From the NCBI GenBank assembly GCA_965205785.1, contig OZ242188.1:868001-932000 (forward strand): DNA of 64,000 nt, in the 5' to 3' direction. A program made the position numbers and the translations under genes. Source of the DNA: BJGV01 sp965205785 (GTDB taxonomy: Bacteria > Pseudomonadota > Gammaproteobacteria > Burkholderiales > Nitrosomonadaceae). Below the pieces are notes generated by a model. The model saw only the letters and a list, made by a program, of their open reading frames with translations, ran no database searches and was not told the origin of the DNA. Shown piece after piece: positions 8,179 through 17,350 of this stretch (positions are counted from its first letter, which is position 1; each line of letters opens with the position of its first letter).

Positions 8179-9443
8179 TGAATACGAATAAATTATTTAA
8201 AGGATTCGTCCTTAGTCTCGCCGGAATGGCGACACTTGCCCTTGCTCTGGTAGTTGATGTTACCCCCGTTGCCGCACATGGTGAACGTTCTCAGGAGCCA
8301 TTCCTGCGGATGCGTACCATACAATGGTACGACATGGAGTGGGGAGAAGAGAAAAAGGGTGGTAAGGCAACTAAAGTCAACGATGTGGCTATTATGCGAG
8401 GAAAGTTTCACCTGGCAGAAGATTGGCCGGCTGCAGTTGGTAAACCAAACCGTGCATTCTTCAACATAGGTAGCCCAAGTCCGGTGTTTGTCCGTTTGAG
8501 CGTGAAACTAAACGGTGAGCCTGCATTTATTGCAGGACCGTTGGTAATTGGCCGGGACTACGCGTTTGAAGCCAGACTGAAAGCGCGGATACCTGGACGT
8601 CACCATATACACGCGATGGTAAACGTAAAGGATGCGGGACCAATTGCTGGGCCAGGCTCCTGGATGAGTATCTCAGGCGACTGGGCTGACTTTAGAAACC
8701 CGATCAAGTTACTAACAGGGGAAACCATTGATTCAGAGACCTGGAATCATGCCAATGGCGTTATGTGGCATTCCATATGGATGGCCCTCGGTTGTTTCTG
8801 GATTGGTTGGTTTGTTGCCCGGCCGATGTTCTTGCCACGTAGCCGTGTTCTTCTGGCATACGGGGATGAACCCATGATTGATCCGATGGATACCAAAATG
8901 GGATGGATCTTCCTGATCCTGACTGCTGCTCTCGTGTGGGGCGGCTACCGTTATACGGAAAACAAACATCCCTATACGGTACCTATCCAAGCTGGTGAAA
9001 CAAAGATCGATCCTCTTCCGGTGAAACCTAATCCGATCGCAATTAAAGTAACAAATGCGAACTATGATGTACCAGGACGCGCACTTCGCGTGACCATGAT
9101 GATCACCAATAGTGGAGATGAAGCCGTTAGAATCGGTGAATTCACTACAGCAGGTGTCAGATTCATCAACAAGGTAGGTCTGAAGTATCTCGATCGTTTC
9201 TATCCGAGAGAGCTTGTGGCAACCGGATTATCATTGGCAAATACTACGCCAATTGAACCTGGTGAGACCCGCGAGGTAAAAATGGAAGCGAAGGACGCAT
9301 TGTGGGAAGTACAACGACTAATGGCCCTTATGGGTGATCCTGAAAGTCGTTTTGGTGGATTGCTGATGACCTGGACTGATTCAGGTGATCGCAACATCAA
9401 CAGCATACATGGTCCTGTTATTCCGGTCTTTACCAAGCTATAA
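8178..9443 (+). CDS. amoB: Ammonia monooxygenase subunit B
   Basis: Periplasmic copper-binding subunit. It has a signal peptide of about 33 residues ending PVAA, so the mature protein would begin at H34, matching the N-terminal His ligand in methane monooxygenase PmoB. The second part of that copper site is visible as H143-x-H145 in RHHIHAMV. Two membrane helices follow (near residues 195-215 and 240-260) and a C-terminal cupredoxin domain. The length of 421 matches the betaproteobacterial family. The start overlaps the amoA stop, and a strong terminator follows. Confidence 0.98.
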   Translation: MNTNKLFKGFVLSLAGMATLALALVVDVTPVAAHGERSQEPFLRMRTIQWYDMEWGEEKKGGKATKVNDVAIMRGKFHLAEDWPAAVGKPNRAFFNIGSPSPVFVRLSVKLNGEPAFIAGPLVIGRDYAFEARLKARIPGRHHIHAMVNVKDAGPIAGPGSWMSISGDWADFRNPIKLLTGETIDSETWNHANGVMWHSIWMALGCFWIGWFVARPMFLPRSRVLLAYGDEPMIDPMDTKMGWIFLILTAALVWGGYRYTENKHPYTVPIQAGETKIDPLPVKPNPIAIKVTNANYDVPGRALRVTMMITNSGDEAVRIGEFTTAGVRFINKVGLKYLDRFYPRELVATGLSLANTTPIEPGETREVKMEAKDALWEVQRLMALMGDPESRFGGLLMTWTDSGDRNINSIHGPVIPVFTKL

Positions 9444-9460
9444 GGCAAGGCAGGCATGAC

Positions 9461-9507
9461 ACCGATCCGCCTCCCGTCATATGACGGGATGGTGGATCGG
9501 TTTTTTT
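9461..9507 (+). terminator. Rho-independent terminator of amoCAB
   Basis: The outer stem ACCGATCC pairs with GGATCGGT and the inner stem TCCCGTCAT pairs with ATGACGGGA, followed by seven T. It begins 18 bases after the amoB stop, so amoCAB ends here and amoE/amoD need readthrough or their own promoter. Confidence 0.92.
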
Positions 9508-9610
9508 AATGAACAGAGAATTGTAGATGAAGCTTATTAAGCTAGCTACAATGTATACATCAAGGTAAGTTAAACAACAAATCGTTGTACATCAAACAGG
9601 AGATTCGTTC

Positions 9611-10183
9611 GTGGTACAGCAAGTAGTACAAGCAGGCGCTACGGTTTTTATGCTTTCCATGGCGCTTTACGCAGGTGTGGCAGGCGCCCATGGAAAGGTA
9701 GCTATGGAACAAGATAGTTGTATGCGTCGGGCCGGTGATAGCATGGTGCATCTGAGCGCGTATCAACCACAGCATGAGCCAAAAGCGCATTATTGCACGG
9801 AGATTCCAAGTGGAGGTGAAACCTTTCTCGTGATAGATCTTGTAGATCAGGCGTTACGAGACATGCCGGTAGGGATACGCATTGTGAGAGGTACCAGCGA
9901 AACGGATGAAACGATCAAAATAATAAAACCGATTCATCATCCAGATGGGGTGGTCGGAGAAAAAGTTTATTTGGATCAAGGTCACTATACGGTAATAATA
10001 AAAGGTGAAGGAGTGCCGCCTGTAGAGTACCAATACCCATTGCGGGTTCAAATGATTAATTATGCAAAGGTATTACAAAAAGCGATAGGGCCAACGATAG
10101 CTTTGCTAGTATTAACATTTATTGGCTATAAGTTAACAAAAACGAAAAGAGTACAGAATTGGCTAGCTTCCCGTCGCTCCTAG
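9611..10183 (+). CDS. amoE: AmoE (orf4), amo-cluster membrane-anchored periplasmic protein
   Basis: The 190-residue protein found after amoB in betaproteobacterial ammonia oxidisers. It begins with GTG, chosen because AGGAGA lies seven bases upstream. It has a signal peptide ending about GVAGAHG, a periplasmic domain with the motif DSCMRRAGDSMVHLSAYQP, and one C-terminal membrane helix (near residues 158-176) followed by a basic tail. The same layout and the motif D-x-C...M-x-H-x2-x-YQP recur in amoD, so the two are paralogous. The likely role is copper handling for AMO, inferred from context. Confidence 0.88.
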   Translation: MVQQVVQAGATVFMLSMALYAGVAGAHGKVAMEQDSCMRRAGDSMVHLSAYQPQHEPKAHYCTEIPSGGETFLVIDLVDQALRDMPVGIRIVRGTSETDETIKIIKPIHHPDGVVGEKVYLDQGHYTVIIKGEGVPPVEYQYPLRVQMINYAKVLQKAIGPTIALLVLTFIGYKLTKTKRVQNWLASRRS

Positions 10184-10279
10184 TAGTTAATTGATTAATA
10201 TCAAAGGAAGTTTGCAACATTCAAATTAGACTAGATAAATTAAGAATTGAGTTTGTAATTTTATAAGAGGATTTAAATA

Positions 10280-10867
10280 ATGTTTTTAAATTATATGAGG
10301 CCTATTTTTCTAACGTTGGTTTTATCAGTTGGGTTTTCATTTACAACTCAGGTACAGGCTCACGGTGGACTTTCACTTGCAGATGACATGTGCAAACTTA
10401 CAGTGGGACCATTTACTATGCATTTTACCGGTTATCAACCGGAAAGCTCACAAGAAAAAGAGTTTTGTGAAGATATACCTGCAACAGGCCGAACTGTTGT
10501 TGCACTTGATTATATTGAAGAAGCACTGCGCCCATTACGAACCGAAGTTAGGGTAATAAAAGATACCGGCTCAGAAGAGAATCTAGATAACATTACAGTC
10601 CTACACATGCCAGCAAAAGTTTATAGCAATGGTTCAATTAATTTTGAACATACATTTAGTCAACCAGGAAAATTTGTTGGGCTTGTGACAACATTTGGTA
10701 AAGATAAGGAACATGTATCCCGCTTTCCTTTTTCAGTAGGAGAAGGAGAAAGTAACATGCCATCCGGCCTGGTTTTTGCTATAGCGGCAGCTCTTGGTGC
10801 AGCTGGGTTTGTTTTATTTAAGGTGGGTGGTAAAAAACCGAAGGATGAGGGCGGGACTCCAGCTTAA
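10280..10867 (+). CDS. amoD: AmoD (orf5), PmoD-like copper-associated protein
   Basis: A 195-residue protein with a signal peptide ending about TQVQAHGG, a periplasmic domain containing DDMCKLTVGPFTMHFTGYQP and a second Cys in EFCEDIP, and a C-terminal membrane helix near residues 163-182. PmoD relatives bind copper at a site built from Cys/Met/His residues, and the matching positions are present here. AGAGGA precedes the ATG. It lies 96 bases after amoE and shares its architecture. A weak AT-rich hairpin follows before copC. Confidence 0.88.
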   Translation: MFLNYMRPIFLTLVLSVGFSFTTQVQAHGGLSLADDMCKLTVGPFTMHFTGYQPESSQEKEFCEDIPATGRTVVALDYIEEALRPLRTEVRVIKDTGSEENLDNITVLHMPAKVYSNGSINFEHTFSQPGKFVGLVTTFGKDKEHVSRFPFSVGEGESNMPSGLVFAIAAALGAAGFVLFKVGGKKPKDEGGTPA

Positions 10868-10875
10868 AAATATCG

Positions 10876-10897
10876 TCTATTAACAAAATTTAATAGA
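10876..10897 (+). terminator. Weak AT-rich hairpin after amoD
   Basis: TCTATTAA and TTAATAGA form an 8-bp stem with a 6-base loop just after the amoD stop. The stem is AT-only apart from one pair and no clean T-run follows, so termination here would be partial at best. Confidence 0.3.
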
Positions 10898-10980
10898 ACC
10901 AGCCTAAAAAAATTCTGTCAAAAGTATACTTAATAGACAGTTGAAGCGTTTAGTTACTATAGTCCTGAAAAGGGGTCAAG

Positions 10981-11391
10981 ATGGAATCAATGAAATTCTT
11001 AGTACATGTGCGTGTAATATTAAGTATTGCCATAATTTTGGCAATGTGGGCTCATGCTGTGCCGGTATTGGCACATGCACAATTAGTTAAAGCAGAGCCG
11101 GCACGCAGAGCCGTATTAGACAAGGCGCCGACGCAAGTACGCCTCTGGTTTAATGAGGAAATTGAAGGCGCGTATACTTCATTGTCGGTTCTTGGAGCCA
11201 ACAAAAAACCGGTTACAGATGCAAAACCAGAAGTTGTTTCAGATGACCCTAAATCAGTTGTTCTGCCCTTGCCTGATTTAAAGCCTGGAAAATACACAGT
11301 TAAATTTCGGGTACTATCAGTTGATGGCCACATTGTTGATGAGTCTTTCAACTACAAGGTGAAGAACAAGGGTACAGCGCAAGGCAAATGA
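10981..11391 (+). CDS. copC: Periplasmic copper-binding protein CopC
   Basis: A small periplasmic beta-barrel copper carrier. The signal peptide ends at LAHAQ, so the mature protein would begin with the His that CopC proteins use as a copper ligand. The domain shows AEPARRAVLDKAPTQVRLWF and the conserved VDGHIVDESF near the end. An alternative start at 10990 (MKFLVH) would still keep the signal. Length is 136 residues. The last four bases, ATGA, are shared with the copD start, so the pair is coupled. Confidence 0.93.
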   Translation: MESMKFLVHVRVILSIAIILAMWAHAVPVLAHAQLVKAEPARRAVLDKAPTQVRLWFNEEIEGAYTSLSVLGANKKPVTDAKPEVVSDDPKSVVLPLPDLKPGKYTVKFRVLSVDGHIVDESFNYKVKNKGTAQGK

Positions 11392-13415
11392 TCGAAATCT
11401 TAGCAGTATTTGCCCGTTGGCTTCAGTTAGCAGCCAACATGTTCATAGTAGGAAGCAGTGTTTTTCTTGCAATCGCTGTACATAGTAGGGCAACTTTTTC
11501 AGGCGCATGGATTACTCGCCTCGAACGGGCTCTTCCATTGTTAGCAAGTACGCTTGTAATAGGACTGTTGGCGGTACTTGCCATTTCTTCAGCACTGGCG
11601 ACAGGTATTACTGAGCATGCCTGGCAACCAGCATCTTGGTATGCTTTTCTTACAAAAACGCGCACTGGCCATGTATGGATGTGGCGTGAAGGTTTTGCAC
11701 TTCTAGCATTAGGAGCGGCTCTCTATATTCAGAGATCATCTTCTAACAGAGCTCAATGGAAATATGCGCTGTGTGCAACATTAGCCATCATAACAATGTC
11801 TATAGGCTCACTTTCGAGCCATTCTGCAGCAGAAGAAATAACAGTTACTGCAATACTTCCATATGTTATGCATATTGTGCTTGCAGGAGTCTGGTTCGGA
11901 GCTTTACCTGCGTTTCTATTAATAATATTTACTAAAAAAACAGGACAAATACGCCAGGAAATTGATCAGACTGGAATACAAACACTGAAGCGTTTTTCAG
12001 TTATGGCAATGCCAGTAATGTTAGGCATAGTTGCATCAGGTGTAATTGTTGCAGATAGTATGTTAGACGAGATCTATGGTGCGTTAGTAGCAACAACATA
12101 TGGCTGGCTTATTCTTGCCAAAATCTTCCTACTTATATTGGTTCTCATGATCGCTACACGTGCTCGCTCTGTCTGGCTTCCTTCACTTGCTCAGGGGAAG
12201 TCTATGGCAGTAATTGGTGGGCAAAATCTGAGAAAGTGGGTTCGTATTGAGTTTGTAATCGCTTTCTTATTAGTAATGCTTGCAACTGTACTTGCTAATA
12301 CCATTCCAGCAAAACATACTGTCATTGAGGAGTGGCCCTATCCGTTTCGTTTTTCTATTGATGCAACTTGGGAATACCCATCTGTAAGAACGCAAGTTTG
12401 GATCGGGGTGAGTTTACTTTTGTTGGCAGTAGGATTAGCCATCATTGGCAAAATGAAAAAATGGGCAATGAAGCAACGGGTTGGTGCTACAGGAGCAGTT
12501 GTAGCAAGCGCAATGGCTGTAATGCTGCCGCCTCTTGCTGTTCAGGCATACCCTGAAACGTATCTCAATACTCCGGTACCATTTGATTCTATTTCTATTA
12601 CTAACGGATCCGGTTTTTATGCAGAGAATTGTGTGACTTGTCATGGACCTCAGGGGAAAGGTAATGGTATTCTTGCAAAAAGTTTTACCAAGCCACCAGC
12701 AGACTTACTTACAGAACCGCATACCGAGAGACATACAGCGGGAGATTTCTTCAACTGGCTGAGTAAAGGTATTCCTGATACTGGCATGCCGGGTTTTGAA
12801 GATAAACTTGAAGAAGAAGAACGTTGGGATGTGGTTAATTATATTCATGCGATGTCCCGTGGTTATCAGGCACGTCTCATGAGCCCTAAAGTTGTTCCTG
12901 ACCAACCTTCTCAAGGGCCCCCCAACTTTTCTTATACTGCGCATGATGAATCAAGCGGGATACTTCAAGATTTTTGGTACAAGAAAGCTGTTTTATTGGT
13001 TTTATTTTCGTGGCCAGAATCAAGAGCGCGACTGGATCAACTGCGAATAGCCTATGATAAGCTGAGTAATAGTAATGCAGAAATTCTTGCCATTCCTATG
13101 CACGATTTGGATTCACAAAGCCTTGCAGAAATTACAGCAGATATTCCTTTTCCCGTTGTAACTCAGGGTGCAGAGGAAATTACAAAAAGTTACATTTTAT
13201 ATCGAAGGACACTTGGGCGACCTGATCTTCTTGGAGATGGATCTGTTCCTGATCACTTAGAATTATTAATAGATCGTTTTGGATATTTACGAGCACGCTG
13301 GATTCCTATTGCTGATGGAAACGGCTGGACAAATATGAATTTATTGATGAAGCAGGTTGCACAACTAAAGCAAGAAAAAGAAATCCTACCACCACCAGAT
13401 GACCATGTACATTAA
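11388..13415 (+). CDS. copD: CopD-family membrane protein fused to a cytochrome c domain and a thioredoxin-fold-like tail
   Basis: At 675 residues this is much longer than plain CopD (about 300). Residues 1-350 hold about eight or nine membrane helices with CopD features (HIVLAGVWFGALPAF). Residues 405-490 form a c-type cytochrome domain with one haem site C415-x2-C418-H419 and a later Met (GMPGF) as probable axial ligand. Residues 510-660 resemble a redoxin/TlpA-like fold without a CxxC pair. The start overlaps copC. A role in moving copper or electrons across the inner membrane next to AMO is inferred from domains and location. Confidence 0.88.
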   Translation: MIEILAVFARWLQLAANMFIVGSSVFLAIAVHSRATFSGAWITRLERALPLLASTLVIGLLAVLAISSALATGITEHAWQPASWYAFLTKTRTGHVWMWREGFALLALGAALYIQRSSSNRAQWKYALCATLAIITMSIGSLSSHSAAEEITVTAILPYVMHIVLAGVWFGALPAFLLIIFTKKTGQIRQEIDQTGIQTLKRFSVMAMPVMLGIVASGVIVADSMLDEIYGALVATTYGWLILAKIFLLILVLMIATRARSVWLPSLAQGKSMAVIGGQNLRKWVRIEFVIAFLLVMLATVLANTIPAKHTVIEEWPYPFRFSIDATWEYPSVRTQVWIGVSLLLLAVGLAIIGKMKKWAMKQRVGATGAVVASAMAVMLPPLAVQAYPETYLNTPVPFDSISITNGSGFYAENCVTCHGPQGKGNGILAKSFTKPPADLLTEPHTERHTAGDFFNWLSKGIPDTGMPGFEDKLEEEERWDVVNYIHAMSRGYQARLMSPKVVPDQPSQGPPNFSYTAHDESSGILQDFWYKKAVLLVLFSWPESRARLDQLRIAYDKLSNSNAEILAIPMHDLDSQSLAEITADIPFPVVTQGAEEITKSYILYRRTLGRPDLLGDGSVPDHLELLIDRFGYLRARWIPIADGNGWTNMNLLMKQVAQLKQEKEILPPPDDHVH

Positions 13416-13463
13416 GATATCGTACGGATTTATATCCGATTAGATTGTTTAGGAGAGAAATAA

Positions 13464-13991
13464 ATGAATAAATTGATAATTTTTTTTCTGGCGTTTATTT
13501 CGTTAATTTTGTCGCCGCTAGCCTGGGCTCATACTGACGAGTACTTTGATTCAGTAGCCGCGCCTCATGGTGGACAAATGCGTATGGCAGGCCCCTATCA
13601 TATGGAAATTATAACCAAGGACAAAGAAATTGTTTTGTATGTAACAGATCATGCAAATACAAAAATTAGTGTTGATGGGGGAATAAGCAAAGCAATTCTT
13701 CAAACTGGCAAAACTAAAACAACAGTCAAATTACAACCAGCAGGTGATAATGTATTCAAGGGAACAGGCGATTTCATAGTTACTCCCAAAACAAAGATTG
13801 TAGTTTTTATTAAGCTGCCGGAACAGGAAGCACAGGCTGCTCGTTTTACTCCACTAAAGTCAGCAGAAAAAAATAAACAATTAAAAAAATCGTCAGATAG
13901 CCATACTGATTTTCACGATCAACACGGCGAGGATCATAGTGACCATCATAAAATGCATCAGCATCATGAGGATCATAGCGACCATCACTAA
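13464..13991 (+). CDS. Secreted histidine-rich protein, probable metal binder
   Basis: 175 residues: a signal peptide (cleavage near AWAHT, residue 22), a beta-rich middle of about 110 residues with HGGQMRMAGPYHMEII, and a C-terminal tail of about 35 residues made largely of His, Asp and Glu, with runs such as EDHSDHH. The first residue after the signal is again His. AGGAGAG precedes the ATG, 48 bases after copD, so it probably belongs to the cop part of the amo cluster. Periplasmic copper storage or buffering is a reasonable inference; I do not recognise a named family. Confidence 0.8.
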   Translation: MNKLIIFFLAFISLILSPLAWAHTDEYFDSVAAPHGGQMRMAGPYHMEIITKDKEIVLYVTDHANTKISVDGGISKAILQTGKTKTTVKLQPAGDNVFKGTGDFIVTPKTKIVVFIKLPEQEAQAARFTPLKSAEKNKQLKKSSDSHTDFHDQHGEDHSDHHKMHQHHEDHSDHH

Positions 13992-13996
13992 ACAGA

Positions 13997-14044
13997 ATAT
14001 TAACTTACAGGCCGTAGAAAGAAATAGGTCTGCAAAGTTAATAT
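13997..14044. terminator. Long hairpin between the His-rich gene and the convergent transporter
   Basis: ATATTAACTT and AAGTTAATAT form a perfect 10-bp outer stem. Inside it, CAGGCC can pair with GGTCTG allowing one G-T pair. It lies between convergent genes and could end transcription from the amo/cop side, although no strong T-run follows directly. Confidence 0.5.
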
Positions 14045-14112
14045 AAATACATCCTCTAAATATTTTATTGAAACACTACAACTACACAGTGTTTATTAAT
14101 GTAGATATTGTA

Positions 14113-15426
14113 TTAATGGCCGGCATTATTTGCTAGTGCTGCTTGTCGGCCCCTTTTTACATTTATACCCATTAATATCAATAAGCCAATAATAAAATAG
14201 CTGCTAGTAATTAACATCGCAAGGCGATGATCGCCGTGCGATAGCCAGCTAACCAGTCCATATGTTATCGGGCCAATTATCGATGACAGTTTAACTGCCA
14301 GCCCCCAAAGCCCAAAGAATTCAGCACGTCGTAGTAATGGACTAAAATAGCCAACTAATGCACGACCTGCAGACTGAGACGCACCTAAGCATAGACCGGC
14401 AAGGTTAGCAGCAAACCAAAACAAGGTATGATCTTCCGCTCTCCAAGCGAGTAACACCATTATTATCCAGCCAATAAGAGTTAACGCAATAGTTGGAATG
14501 TGACCAATTTTATCCTGAATATTACCAAATACGAACGCTCCTAGTGCTGCAGTAACATTCACTAAGACTACTAATAATATGGTGTCACTATGATCAAAAC
14601 CCATTACTTGCTGTGCATAAATTGCTGCGATCACTACTACAGTTTGGATACCTGCTTGATAGGATATCAAGCAGATCAGAAAGCGTGTTAAATCACGAAA
14701 ATCACGTAATTGTTTAATGGTGTTACCTAATCGTGAAAACACTTCACTAACTACACTATAGCTATGTAAAGTCGGCTGTGGTTGTGCCCGCTCTCTCAAA
14801 TAAAGAAACGTTGGAGTACAAGAAATAGCAAATAAAGAAGCGGTTATTAGTAATGTTACTGGTACATATTGCTCAGACTGCTGTCCTTGTTCTTGTGCCC
14901 AGATCACATAAGCAAATGAACAACCTAAACTTACTATGCCACCAATATAACCAAGGCTCCAGCCCCAGCCCGATATTTTTCCAATGGAGCTGCTTTTTGC
15001 AATCTCAGGTAGAAAAGCAGCAATCAGATTCTCGCCACTACCGAAGAAGAAATTTGCTAAAACTATAAGGAATATGGCTAGCCATAAATCTCCTGGGCCC
15101 ACAAAGGAAAGCAGAAAAGTAAAAAAAATACAGCCAACTGTTGTAATGAACAGTAGACGCTTTTTAGCAGCGTAGGCATCAGCATAAATACCTAAAATTG
15201 GAGCAGTAATAATAATAAGTGCATATGAAACCGCAAGCGTTGCTGTCCAGGCAAATGTTCCCCAATCTTGATTATTGGCTACTACGCTGACAAAGTAAGC
15301 ATTGAATATTGTTGTAATGACAACAGTAGTATAGCCAGAGTTTGCAAAATCAAACATTGCCCATGACCAGACTTCTCGTCGGCTTACATTATTGGCAAGA
15401 TGCCTGGATTTGTTTTTTGAGACCAC
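14113..15426 (-). CDS. MFS transporter, UMF1/Atg22-like family
   Basis: A 437-residue protein with about twelve membrane helices. The N-terminal motif WAMFDFANSGYTTVV is the hallmark of the UMF1 group, and GICADAYAAKKR-type and GASQSAGRALVGYFSP loops match MFS signatures. The substrate is unknown; distant eukaryotic relatives export amino acids from vacuoles. It is convergent with the amo/cop cluster and has no operon partner, so a functional link to ammonia oxidation is not implied. Confidence 0.85.
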   Translation of the reverse strand: MVSKNKSRHLANNVSRREVWSWAMFDFANSGYTTVVITTIFNAYFVSVVANNQDWGTFAWTATLAVSYALIIITAPILGIYADAYAAKKRLLFITTVGCIFFTFLLSFVGPGDLWLAIFLIVLANFFFGSGENLIAAFLPEIAKSSSIGKISGWGWSLGYIGGIVSLGCSFAYVIWAQEQGQQSEQYVPVTLLITASLFAISCTPTFLYLRERAQPQPTLHSYSVVSEVFSRLGNTIKQLRDFRDLTRFLICLISYQAGIQTVVVIAAIYAQQVMGFDHSDTILLVVLVNVTAALGAFVFGNIQDKIGHIPTIALTLIGWIIMVLLAWRAEDHTLFWFAANLAGLCLGASQSAGRALVGYFSPLLRRAEFFGLWGLAVKLSSIIGPITYGLVSWLSHGDHRLAMLITSSYFIIGLLILMGINVKRGRQAALANNAGH

Positions 15427-15665
15427 TAGGCTAATAAAATCAAGTTTTGCATTAATCTACTATTAGTATAAATATTGATTATCAAATAAAGTACTTAGTC
15501 ATATCGCTTATTATAATTTGTATGTTTATTGCTTTAGATCACAAAATATTTGCCGTAATAACCATTATCGGGTCAGTAGATCTAAATGTCAGGCGAATAC
15601 GTAAGCTTCTTTAGGTGCCTGAGCAAAAATTTGCAACATAGTACGTATTAAAGAGAGGCTAAGCC

Positions 15666-16091
15666 ATGAATTTAAACATGGAAAATCAAGTATTTGAGGA
15701 CGTTAGAATACCATTATTATGGGGCAAGCGAGCAATATTGGAAGACAAGAAAGGCCGTATTTCTATTATATTACTTGATGGCAATAAAGCAGTATTGGAG
15801 GTTCTGGGGAACGAGCCTACTTCAAATATACAATATGAAACCATAGAAGATGGCTTTAAGGTAATTCACAATGGACAGGATCTATATAGTTTTAATAGGA
15901 AAAGACGAGTCATAACAGGACATTCACAAAAACTTCCTGAGTGTGAAATTCGTGGTGGCGGTATTCGGATTGGAAGCAATGTTCTTTCCAGGAGCAAAAC
16001 TTTAGAATCTGGTGTGGGCGTTGAAGTTTACGAACAAAGAATTATAATGGGGAACAGTCTTCCCAGAGGATTGGCGAGGTTGGTTGCGTAA
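15666..16091 (+). CDS. Hypothetical protein, 141 residues
   Basis: Not recognised. A soluble protein with no signal peptide, rich in beta-strand-forming stretches (RISIILLDGNKAVLEVLG), and a Gly-rich segment CEIRGGGIRIGSN near residue 100. AGAGAGG lies upstream of the ATG; a second ATG four codons later is also possible. It stands alone between two genes on the other strand, preceded by a 240-base AT-rich gap. Confidence 0.6.
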   Translation: MNLNMENQVFEDVRIPLLWGKRAILEDKKGRISIILLDGNKAVLEVLGNEPTSNIQYETIEDGFKVIHNGQDLYSFNRKRRVITGHSQKLPECEIRGGGIRIGSNVLSRSKTLESGVGVEVYEQRIIMGNSLPRGLARLVA

Positions 16092-16162
16092 CACCCTACA
16101 GTTAGTTTTAAATAAGACGGGTTTAAACGATTAGTTTTAAAACTCTGTTGGCTGATATATAC

Positions 16163-16381
16163 CTAGCCGGTCTGATCTTCAATAAAAGAGAGTTCGGATT
16201 CTAAAAAACACATGTTTCCCAGCTCACCAAGATCAGTATGTTTTTCTGTTTGTATAAGGTATTCAAATTCACCCGCGGCCTCAATATATTTTGGTTCCTC
16301 AGCTATACATCCCAACAGGCTTGGTGAAAAGGCAGAAATAACACTGACCCTTTGTCCTATTTTAAATTTTGCTTCATTCAT
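16163..16381 (-). CDS. Small hypothetical protein, 72 residues
   Basis: Not assigned. The sequence starts FKIGQRVSVIS and continues with alternating polar and hydrophobic residues, which suggests a small SH3-like beta barrel of the kind found in many short bacterial proteins that begin with a K-I-G-D/Q pattern. It is acidic at the C-terminus. No clear operon partner is seen. Confidence 0.5.
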   Translation of the reverse strand: MNEAKFKIGQRVSVISAFSPSLLGCIAEEPKYIEAAGEFEYLIQTEKHTDLGELGNMCFLESELSFIEDQTG

Positions 16382-16589
16382 TTCATAACCGTATTCATTA
16401 ATGGGAACAAAGTATTAATTGTTACTAAAGGTTTTCATAACACATTTCCAACATGATATACCTTATTTTAATTATGAAACAACAGATACAACTATAGTTG
16501 GTAAATCTTAACGGTAAATTTTTTTATTCGTACACTAAGGCAAGTTTCGATAGACTTGATAATTTTTTATTTGTGATATATTGGATAGT

Positions 16590-16883
16590 ATGAAATTTGC
16601 AACTATTTTCTTGGTTATATTCCTGTCTGGTTGTATATCAATGCAGAATTTAAGAAAGTCTTGGGAAGGGGAATCAATTGATAATGTAACTACTGCATGG
16701 GGCGAAGCAAGCTCAGAAACTCCCAATGACATAGGCGGGATTACTTATACCCGGATCTCTGATGCCCCCAGTAAATATGGACGACGTACGTGTAAAAGAA
16801 CCCTTGTTTCTGATACAGCAGGAAAAGTAATTAAAGGAACCTATAGCGGTTGCCCTTATTTTTATTTTGTTGACAATTTCTAG
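16590..16883 (+). CDS. Small lipoprotein
   Basis: A 97-residue protein with a short signal (MKFATIFLVIFLSGC) and a lipobox LSGC, so Cys15 would be acylated. The mature part contains LRKSWEGESIDNVTTAWGEAS, a pattern common in small proteobacterial lipoproteins of unknown role, and two further Cys that could form a disulfide. The ATG is preferred over an in-frame TTG nine bases earlier because it gives a normal lipoprotein signal. Confidence 0.7.
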   Translation: MKFATIFLVIFLSGCISMQNLRKSWEGESIDNVTTAWGEASSETPNDIGGITYTRISDAPSKYGRRTCKRTLVSDTAGKVIKGTYSGCPYFYFVDNF

Positions 16884-16916
16884 CAGTATATAGGTTACCA
16901 ACAACAAAAAAATTAG

Positions 16917-17312
16917 TTAACCTGGATGGTGAAATTCTATAACGTTGCCATCGGGATCACGAATAAAGAAAAACACCGTACCATCAGGAAGCTCTACTGT
17001 TTCAGTTATAGGTATACCTACCTCCTTTAAATGAAGTTCGACAGCTTTTCGATCAGTAATTTCTAAAGCAATATGAGTAAATCCTGTGTGTTTTACAGGA
17101 AAATCCATCAGAACATTAGCTTGTGACGCATCATTAGAAGCATTTAGTATGAAGTTGATATTTATACCTGTAGGATGTTCCATTATCGCAACTGGTTCAG
17201 GGCCTATTGGCCCCACTATATAATTAAACCCCAGTTTTTCGTAGAAGGATTTTGTTCGCTCCAAGCTCTTAACACGTAAACCAACGTGATTGATTCTGCA
17301 AATTTGTTCCAT
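16917..17312 (-). CDS. VOC-superfamily protein (glyoxalase/dioxygenase fold)
   Basis: 131 residues with the paired beta-alpha-beta-beta-beta modules of the vicinal oxygen chelate fold: INHVGLRVKSLERTKSFYEKLGF at the N-terminus, HTGFTHIALEI in the middle and FIRDPDGNVIEFH at the end. The His and Glu residues at the usual metal-ligand positions are kept (H9, H78, E128 approximately). The substrate cannot be told from sequence. It lies downstream of the hydrolase pseudogene, beyond a strong hairpin. Confidence 0.8.
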   Translation of the reverse strand: MEQICRINHVGLRVKSLERTKSFYEKLGFNYIVGPIGPEPVAIMEHPTGININFILNASNDASQANVLMDFPVKHTGFTHIALEITDRKAVELHLKEVGIPITETVELPDGTVFFFIRDPDGNVIEFHHPG

Positions 17313-17350
17313 AACCGGTTCTATTCAGCAATTATTGTTTCGTTAATCAG

